Assembly: GCA_019279435.1 (NCBI GenBank) | Contig: JAAALK010000283.1 | Location: 65,020,642 to 65,084,641 of the forward strand | Direction of reading: 5' to 3' | From: Zizania palustris | Taxonomy: Eukaryota; Streptophyta; Magnoliopsida; Poales; Poaceae | Length of the DNA: 64,000 bases | Shown here: positions 59,101 through 64,000 of the stretch, in pieces | How positions within the stretch are numbered: the stretch's first letter is position 1 | How the letters are laid out: each line of letters opens with the position of its first letter | Program-made: the position numbers and the translations under genes | The notes under the pieces: generated by a model | Databases searched by the model: none | Seen by the model: the letters and a program-made list of their open reading frames with translations, nothing else | Told to the model about the DNA's origin: nothing

Positions 59101-59272
59101 TAATCCTTACCACACCTTTACCTTTCACTCTACTCCTTCGATTGTTTCCGAAAGTGATATGTTCCCTTTGCTTGGTTGTAGTGAGGCTGGAGAACCAGTT
59201 TGCATCTCCGGTCATGTGGCGCGAACAACCGGAGTCCATGATCCACGTGCCCTCCAAGCCTCGACCTGTCGC
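56105..59272 (-). CDS. pol: Sirevirus pol, copy 3 (intact)
   Basis: Open in the gag frame directly after the UAG; 1050 codons are counted from the TTG at 59257. It has protease DSG 8-10, integrase zinc finger H137/H142/C171/C174, catalytic D202/D265/E301, an acidic Ser/Thr-rich linker at about 420-510, RT with QMDVKSAFLNG (D649) and YVDD 734-737, RNase H D898/E939/D974, and the QLADIFTKPL end. All catalytic residues expected for a copia pol are present and there is no break. Lacking its own ATG, it most likely forms part of a gag-pol fusion. Confidence 0.95.
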   Translation of the reverse strand, partial: ATGRGLEGTWIMDSGCSRHMTGDANWFSSLTTTKQREHITFGNNRRSRVKGKGVVRINTNFTLKDVALVENLGYNLLSVSQLLDEGFEVRFHRDTSQVLNSDGVVVCKIFRVGRVFGADFSESSGSSHCLVAHSTSDLWKWHRRLGHMSFELLARLSALGLIRGLPKLKFEKNLVCAPCRHGKMIAASHSPVTTVMTEQPGELLHMDTVGPSRVSSLGGKWYVLVIVDDFSRYSWVFFLASKDEVFSHFRSLALRLFTELPGALKFIRSDNGTEFKNSLFADFCMEHGIEHQFSAPRVPQQNGVVERKNRTLVEMARTMLDEHRTPRKFWAEAMNTACYISNRIFLRSILNLTSYELRFGRQPKVTHLRVFGCRCFILKRGNLDKFESRSSDGIFLGYTTHGHSYRVYNLETNTVIESCDVTFDESTPSVSSAFEQANEHDMEQTLFEDEDPGEFEDDPLLPSTSTPEADPASTTSARGPEATTSTSVILDHSNAQVEGETASRREAPHHVQRMHPPEQIIGELDQRVTRSHAHFTNAAFVASFEPLDVSHALSDSSWINAMHEELENFERNQVWTLVDPPPNVHFIGTKWIFKNKQGEDGTIVRNKARLVAQGFSQLEGIDFTETFAPVARLEAIRILLAFATSRGFKLYQMDVKSAFLNGFIGEDVYVKQPPGFENPKYPHKVLKLHKALYGLKQAPRAWYDRLKSFLLERGYLMGSVDKTLFTLKHGKDFLLVQIYVDDIIFGGSSHALVAEFADTMSREFEMSMMGELTFFLGLQIKQSKQGTFVHQTKYTKDLLKKFDMSDAKPLATPMATSVALDPDEDGEAVDQKEFRSMIGSLLYLTATRPDIHFAVCLCARFQASPRASHRQAVKRILRYLKHTLEFGIWYSSSSSLCLRGYSDADFAGCRIDRKSTSGTCHFLGTSLVCWSSRKQSSVAQSTAEAEYVAAASCCSQILWMVSTLRDFGLDYKSVPLFCDNTSAICIANNPVQHSRTKHIDVRYHFLRDHNEKGDIELQYVDTQHQLADIFTKPLDASRFAYLRGELGICHPYGIL

Positions 59273-61732
59273 CTACACATGATAAGAACGCCTCGATCGC
59301 TCAGTGCTGGGGTGAGTAAAATAATGACGAGGCATCCAACACTGAGTGACACGAGTAGTAGGCACAGTAAAAGTAGACGGTCTACGCACATAAAAATCAG
59401 AATGATGCAAAGTGCGAGGTCTACCTACATGCAAGGAACGCAAAGCATGTCGAGGTCTCCTACTCTGACGAGGTACAAAGCTACTCGCCCGAGGTCTACC
59501 ACCATATGGAACATGGTGAACACCTCGAGGAGCAAAACCTCTCCGAGAAGCACGAGGAGCCTCAAAAACAGGACGAGAGTAGAACTCAGACTCATGCATA
59601 CCTAAAGATGGGTAACGCATGTCCTGATAGCTCATCGCCTGTGCACGTCGCTCATCCTTGATGCGACGAAAGCAAAACCCAACCAAATGACCCGCCCGCT
59701 GACAGTAAGAACAGTGAAACACTCTCCTGGGGGCACTCTCATGGGTCATAGGAGCAACTCTCACAGGCTCCTTGGGTTTCTTCTGAGTGGTTTTCTGAGG
59801 AGGATTTTTCTTGACAGGAGGTGTGGTTTTCTTTGGTGGATGGGTAGGCTTTTTGGCTGGAGGGGTGTCCAACAGAGCTCTCTCTTTCTCTAGGGTGGTG
59901 GGAGAGGTGAAAACAGTTTTGGTCTTACTGTCTGAAGCTATCCTCTCAAAACCCAAACCTAGAGCTGCCCCGGCTCTGTCAGCACACAACTTGGTCTTGG
60001 CCAAGAGCAAATCCATCCTACCCTTCCCTTCAGTGCATTTGTTCACCACAGAGAGAAGGTATTCATTTTCGGACATAAGGTTTTCAGCTCGCTCTCTGAC
60101 AGTGCCTAGCTGGTCCTTAAGGGTAATGCAAGTGTCACAAACAGGTTGCACATCCTTAGAACTACCGGCCCTCTCCAATCTAGCCTCCAAATCATGAACA
60201 TGCTTATCGCGTAAAGAAATGCTATCGCGTAATAAAGAGCAGTTCATGCAATCAACATCATGAGGTCTAGAATCCACCTCCAAAAGCTGCTTCTGTGCAG
60301 TCTCAAGCTCAGAAAGAGTTTGAGCATGTACAGAACGCAACTGAGCAAGCTCACTCATGACAACAGAACATGATTCACATTCAGCATCATCATATTTAGA
60401 CTTAAGCAAGGCATATTCAGTAGACATATTTTCTAGCCTAAGTCTAAGGTCTTTTCTTTCTCTAGCGGCTTGCACAAGTAATCTATCCTGACCTAGCACA
60501 ACTTCATTCAGCTCATCTAATTTAATTAGAAGCTGGTCAGATGATAGGTTTACCTCAGATGAGTCAAGCTCATCGCCGCTGTGATCGCTGTCGGCCATGA
60601 AGCAAAGGCCGGTGAAGTCACGTCCCTTCTTGTCCTTCTTGTCCTCCTTCCTTGGGGACTCCTCCTCCTCAGAGCTCGACTCCTCAGTTGAGGATGTGTC
60701 GATGTCGCTGAGAGCAGCAACAAAAGCTCTGGAAGCGGCCTTGGCTACTTTCTTAGCCATCTTGCCGCGCTTGCCCTTCACAAAGGGCTTCCTCTCCTTT
60801 TTGTGGAATTTGGGGCGGTCACTCTCATCTCTCTTTTTGACCTTGGGGCAATTGGCCTTGATGTGAGAGGTGTCGCCACATTCATAGCAGCCACTAAAAC
60901 CACTTCTCCTCTGATCCCGTCTCTCATGATGAAAGCGGGTGAACCTCCGGGCAATGAGAGCAAGCTCATCATCAGCTAGAGTATCCACCTGCTCCTTTGT
61001 GACGGAGACCAGGGAGGACAAAGCAAAACCATCTGCAAGAACACAAGTGCCTGATGTGCTTGGTTCTGCAGTGGTGCCACGGCTAGTGCTAGAAACCAAT
61101 GCCAATGGCTGTGGCAAAGAGCTTCTGTGCACAGCAAGAGATGCCTTGGCAATCTCTGTGGACTTCAGCTTGCTAAAGAGTTCATCACAGGTTAGAGTGT
61201 CATAGCCTGTGGACTCCTCAATGCTGGATATCTTCACCTCCCATATGCTACGATCAAGAGCATAGAGAAGCTTGATAGCCCTATCATGATCACTGTAAGC
61301 AAGCGTCCCGTTGGATCGCAAGTTACTCACTATAGCATCAAAGCGCGAAAACATGGCATCTATAGATTCACCAGGTGCCTGCACAAACAGCTGATACTGT
61401 TGGTTGTAGGTGCTTTGGCGCCTGGCCTTAATCTGAGTAGAGCCCTCATGATAAATAGTGAGCGTTGTCCAAATTTCCCTAGCAGTCCTAAGGTGCTGCA
61501 CCCTATCAAACTCACTCCGACTCAAACCAATGAACAGTATGTTCCTTGCCTTCGAGTTGGCAATATACTGATCTTTCTCAGTTTGAGTGGTGCGGGTATC
61601 AGGGATGGAGTATTGTGAGTCCACAATCTCCCAAATTGCATTTCCTTGGCTTAACAAGTAAGCCTCCATGCGCACCTTCCAGTATGCAAAGTCTGTCCCA
61701 TCGAACAGAGGAATTTTACTGCCTCTATCCAT
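59273..61732 (-). CDS. gag: Sirevirus gag, copy 3 (intact, 819 aa)
   Basis: Starts at the family ATG (MDRGSKIPLFDGTDFAYWKV) and ends at the UAG in frame with pol. Domains: copia gag/UBN2-type region about 15-200; CCHC knuckle C282, C285, H290, C295; Lys-rich and acidic stretches 298-375; coiled coil about 400-565; Pro/Lys-rich 625-657; second knuckle C674, C677, H682, C687; Arg-rich RxxR tail 720-819. It would form the virus-like particle and package RNA. The length is large even for copia gag but fits Sireviruses. Confidence 0.95.
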   Translation of the reverse strand: MDRGSKIPLFDGTDFAYWKVRMEAYLLSQGNAIWEIVDSQYSIPDTRTTQTEKDQYIANSKARNILFIGLSRSEFDRVQHLRTAREIWTTLTIYHEGSTQIKARRQSTYNQQYQLFVQAPGESIDAMFSRFDAIVSNLRSNGTLAYSDHDRAIKLLYALDRSIWEVKISSIEESTGYDTLTCDELFSKLKSTEIAKASLAVHRSSLPQPLALVSSTSRGTTAEPSTSGTCVLADGFALSSLVSVTKEQVDTLADDELALIARRFTRFHHERRDQRRSGFSGCYECGDTSHIKANCPKVKKRDESDRPKFHKKERKPFVKGKRGKMAKKVAKAASRAFVAALSDIDTSSTEESSSEEEESPRKEDKKDKKGRDFTGLCFMADSDHSGDELDSSEVNLSSDQLLIKLDELNEVVLGQDRLLVQAARERKDLRLRLENMSTEYALLKSKYDDAECESCSVVMSELAQLRSVHAQTLSELETAQKQLLEVDSRPHDVDCMNCSLLRDSISLRDKHVHDLEARLERAGSSKDVQPVCDTCITLKDQLGTVRERAENLMSENEYLLSVVNKCTEGKGRMDLLLAKTKLCADRAGAALGLGFERIASDSKTKTVFTSPTTLEKERALLDTPPAKKPTHPPKKTTPPVKKNPPQKTTQKKPKEPVRVAPMTHESAPRRVFHCSYCQRAGHLVGFCFRRIKDERRAQAMSYQDMRYPSLGMHESEFYSRPVFEAPRASRRGFAPRGVHHVPYGGRPRASSFVPRQSRRPRHALRSLHVGRPRTLHHSDFYVRRPSTFTVPTTRVTQCWMPRHYFTHPSTERSRRSYHV

Positions 61733-61782
61733 GTCGCCAACAGATCACAAAACCGGTTAAGGTCAACTGGTGATCTTAACCC

Positions 61783-61794
61783 GCTCTGATACCA
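61783..61794 (-). other. Primer-binding site, copy 3
   Basis: The minus strand reads TGGTATCAGAGC two bases inside the 5' LTR. Confidence 0.9.
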
Positions 61795-61796
61795 AT

Positions 61797-63807
61797 TGTT
61801 GGACCGGAAACGGCGACCAGAGGGGGGGTGAATGGGAGCTTTTAAAATTTCGGGCTAAAAATTTAGCCTTCGGATCTGTTCAGTCTTCTGCGGAACAGGC
61901 TTCGAACACAACCTTCGAAGGTCTGGTTCGGAGGTACTTCGACACCTTCGAACACAGGCTTCGGAGTGGCAAAAGTTCGAAGCCAAGAAGACTTCGCTCC
62001 ACTTACAACCCTCGAAAATCTACTCTGCTAAGTCAGTGCAGGCTCCGCACACAGGGTGCTTTGAGCAGACTTCGCACTTCACCCTTCGCAGGAGTGGACA
62101 GCCCTCTGAGGACTTCGACCAAGTACTTGGCGACAGCAACAGGTGCTGGGCTTCGTACCCGAAGGTCTACACGCTCACGCAAATGGACTAAGCTAAGGGC
62201 TTCGACACAAGAAGCACTACGGGAACAGAACAGGGCTTCGCTAGTAAGCAGCGAGGTCTTGCCTCGTGTTACACAGAGCGACAGCACACTGACAAAACAC
62301 ACCTCGCACGAAAAACAACCTTCGCCACACCAGGCTTCGGTGCACTAAACTAGCGAAGTATGTAGATCGAGCTCAAGCAAAAAGCACAAGACAGACAGGG
62401 CTTCGCCGCTTGAACAAGGAACACTGAAAATGAACTCAGGATGAATTCAATCGAAGTGTGGCTACAGGAGCTCAACAGTAAATGCTCAAAGTGTTAAATG
62501 TTACCTACCGAGCCCCCATATTTATAGCCCATGGATTCATCCTAAGGAAGTGACTACTTTACCCCTAGGGTTTACAACAGATTTGTCTCTACAGAACTAA
62601 GGGGTACAAAAGGTAGTCCACCTTTATTTTGGAGGCTTCTCTGTCAGCTGCAGAGGGGACAGTGTCAGCCTTTTTCAGAACAGACAGTGTCAGCCTTTAC
62701 AGAGTTGACTTCTGGAACCTCCCTTCGCACGCGAGGGGTGCGGAAGCTTCGGCGAGAAGCCTGCAGCCTGTTGGCCTTCGCTCCGCCGAAGATGACCTTC
62801 GATACAGTGACGGTTTTGAGCCGAAGCCGTCAAAGCCCTTGGGCCTTCGCACCACCACCTCCGGAGTGGATCACCACGGCTTCGCAGCTACTCCGAGCTC
62901 GAACACCGTCCGTCCGTGTACCGAAGCCATGCATGGCCGAAGCACCTCAAGTCAACCTCACTCCGGAGCTAGCCTCGCTCCGAAGTCCTTCACACTCCGA
63001 AGCCCTACCTTCGGAGTACCACCCTTCGAAGTCCCTCCTTCGTCCAAGGCCTCCGCATGAAGCATTCCATGAGCACTTCGTCGCAGTGTCTCACTCCGAG
63101 CACACTCCTCGACGAGCCTCACCCGGACCATGCCTTCGATGCGCCTCGACTTCTGAGACCTTCGTCGGGCCACCTTCGAGTGTCTCCCTCCGGAGCACAC
63201 TTCGAACACCTTGCCTCCGCAGAGGACTTGGTCCACCAACTCCGAAGTCACTCCATTCGGAGTACCTTCGAAGTGCCTCACCTCCGAGGACTTGTCTCGG
63301 AGTACCTTCAGCCGGAGCCACGCTCCGCACTCTCTGCCTTCACCTGGCACGCCTCGACCCGAGGACCGACCCGGACCACCTTCGCAGCCACCGTGACGGA
63401 GCTCCCCGCTCCCTTGGCATCAAACCACCCGCTTGACCCAAGTTCACCTGGCTCGAACCCTGTCCGTCGCCTCCGAAGTCCCTGCGCACCACAGACAAAC
63501 AGACAAGTGTATCCAGTACTCCGGAGACCTCTCCGGGTTAACAACCTTCGGCACACACTCCGGTGTACCGCCCAAAGTACCGAAGCCATCGGTACGAACC
63601 CAGTCATCGCGTACTGTCGGACCCCTCCGACAGGTACACTCCGCTGCACAGCTGCAGCAAGCAGACACCGAACACACTCCGGTGACACCCCTCCGAACAC
63701 CCTTCGGAGGTACCACCTCCGAAGCCCCTCCGGAGGTACCCTTCGAACAGAGGGTAAAATCCAGTCAATCACTCATCACAAACACCGAAACCACCCTTGG
63801 TTTCTCA
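61797..63807 (-). repeat. 5' LTR of Sirevirus copy 3
   Basis: 2011 bp; TATA box on the minus strand at 62518-62527. It is followed on the right by the TSD GGCTT. Confidence 0.95.
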
Positions 63808-64000
63808 GGCTTCAACAAGGGTCTAGATGAGATAATTCAATCTTCTTTAAAATGTGGTTTAAGCAATAATGCTATAATTTTGACTATGTCTCAATTTTAT
63901 CATCATAGATATTCAATATACTTGTTAAATAGCTTGTCTTGAGTGGAGGTAAGACCAACAACTTGTCTACTAGTAAATTGATAATAGTAAAGTCGTAGCC
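63808..64000. other. Right flank of Sirevirus copy 3
   Basis: TSD GGCTT then AT-rich sequence. A short open frame (FNKGLDEIIQSSLKCGLS) ends at a TGA near 63942; joined to the left flank across the insertion it is not convincingly part of any family I recognise. Confidence 0.4.

Larger units (their letters stand above)
52919..63807 (-). mobile_element. Sirevirus copy 3 (apparently intact, very recent)
   Basis: Full 10,889-bp element in minus orientation with LTRs of 2011 bp each, TSD GGCTT, primer-binding site, intact gag (819 aa), intact pol (1050 aa), polypurine array and tract. No difference between the LTRs was found in the lines compared, and all LTR reading frames agree. It has every known part needed for autonomous retrotransposition of this family, provided the gag UAG is bypassed. 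Confidence 0.95.

Noticed and set aside
52871..63942. A host gene interrupted by Sirevirus copy 3 (MKEKLLRFKEAYHKG and FNKGLDEIIQSSL on either side)
   Set aside because: After removing the element and one TSD the two pieces are in different frames and the upstream continuation meets a stop. No family match was recognised.
1..64000. tRNA or rRNA genes
   Set aside because: Only primer-binding sites complementary to tRNA 3' ends were seen; no full cloverleaf or rRNA segment was recognised by eye.

Overview
The window looks like heterochromatic, repeat-filled DNA from a plant nuclear genome. It is almost certainly a grass (Poaceae), perhaps a panicoid; the species cannot be fixed from sequence alone. 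No intact host gene was recognised. Nearly everything that can be named is a transposable element, and several are nested inside one another with target-site duplications (TSDs) that can be read directly.

The main players are three closely related Ty1/copia elements of the Sirevirus (SIRE/Maximus) type, with LTRs of about 2.0 kb, an initiator-Met-tRNA primer-binding site, a very long gag (about 819 aa) and a pol of protease-integrase-RT-RNase H. Copy 1 (935-11763, +) is the right half of a tandem LTR-internal-LTR-internal-LTR array that runs off the left edge; its gag and pol each carry a frameshift. Copy 2 (31942-42731, +, TSD ATATG) has intact pol but two stops in gag. Copy 3 (52919-63807, -, TSD GGCTT) has LTRs that look identical and intact gag and pol, so it may be autonomous. 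In all three, gag and pol lie in the same frame, separated by one UAG.

11764-18323 is a decayed Helitron-like unit on the minus strand (truncated Rep N-terminal region plus an RPA-like gene) into which the copy-1 array is inserted. 18324 to about 49316 is a split DNA-transposon remnant. It was entered by a Ty3/gypsy Tat-like element (18427-47909, -, TSD ATGAT), which holds gag fragments and an opposite-strand plant-mobile-domain ORF but no recognisable pol. That element in turn received three insertions: a gag-only Tekay/Del-like element (21408-28013, TSD CTTCT), Sirevirus copy 2, and a minus-strand Tekay/Del-like solo LTR (43170-46575, TSD GCAAC). A Mutator-type MITE with a 9-bp TSD sits at 48052-48299.

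49317-52918 is AT-rich and gene-free, with hAT-like remnants, a near-perfect hairpin and a roughly 0.5-kb tandem repeat. Copy 3 and 193 bases of unrecognised flank close the window. The Sireviruses supply gag and polymerase functions for their own family; the gag-only Tekay, Tat and copy-2 elements would have depended on enzymes or particles supplied in trans.
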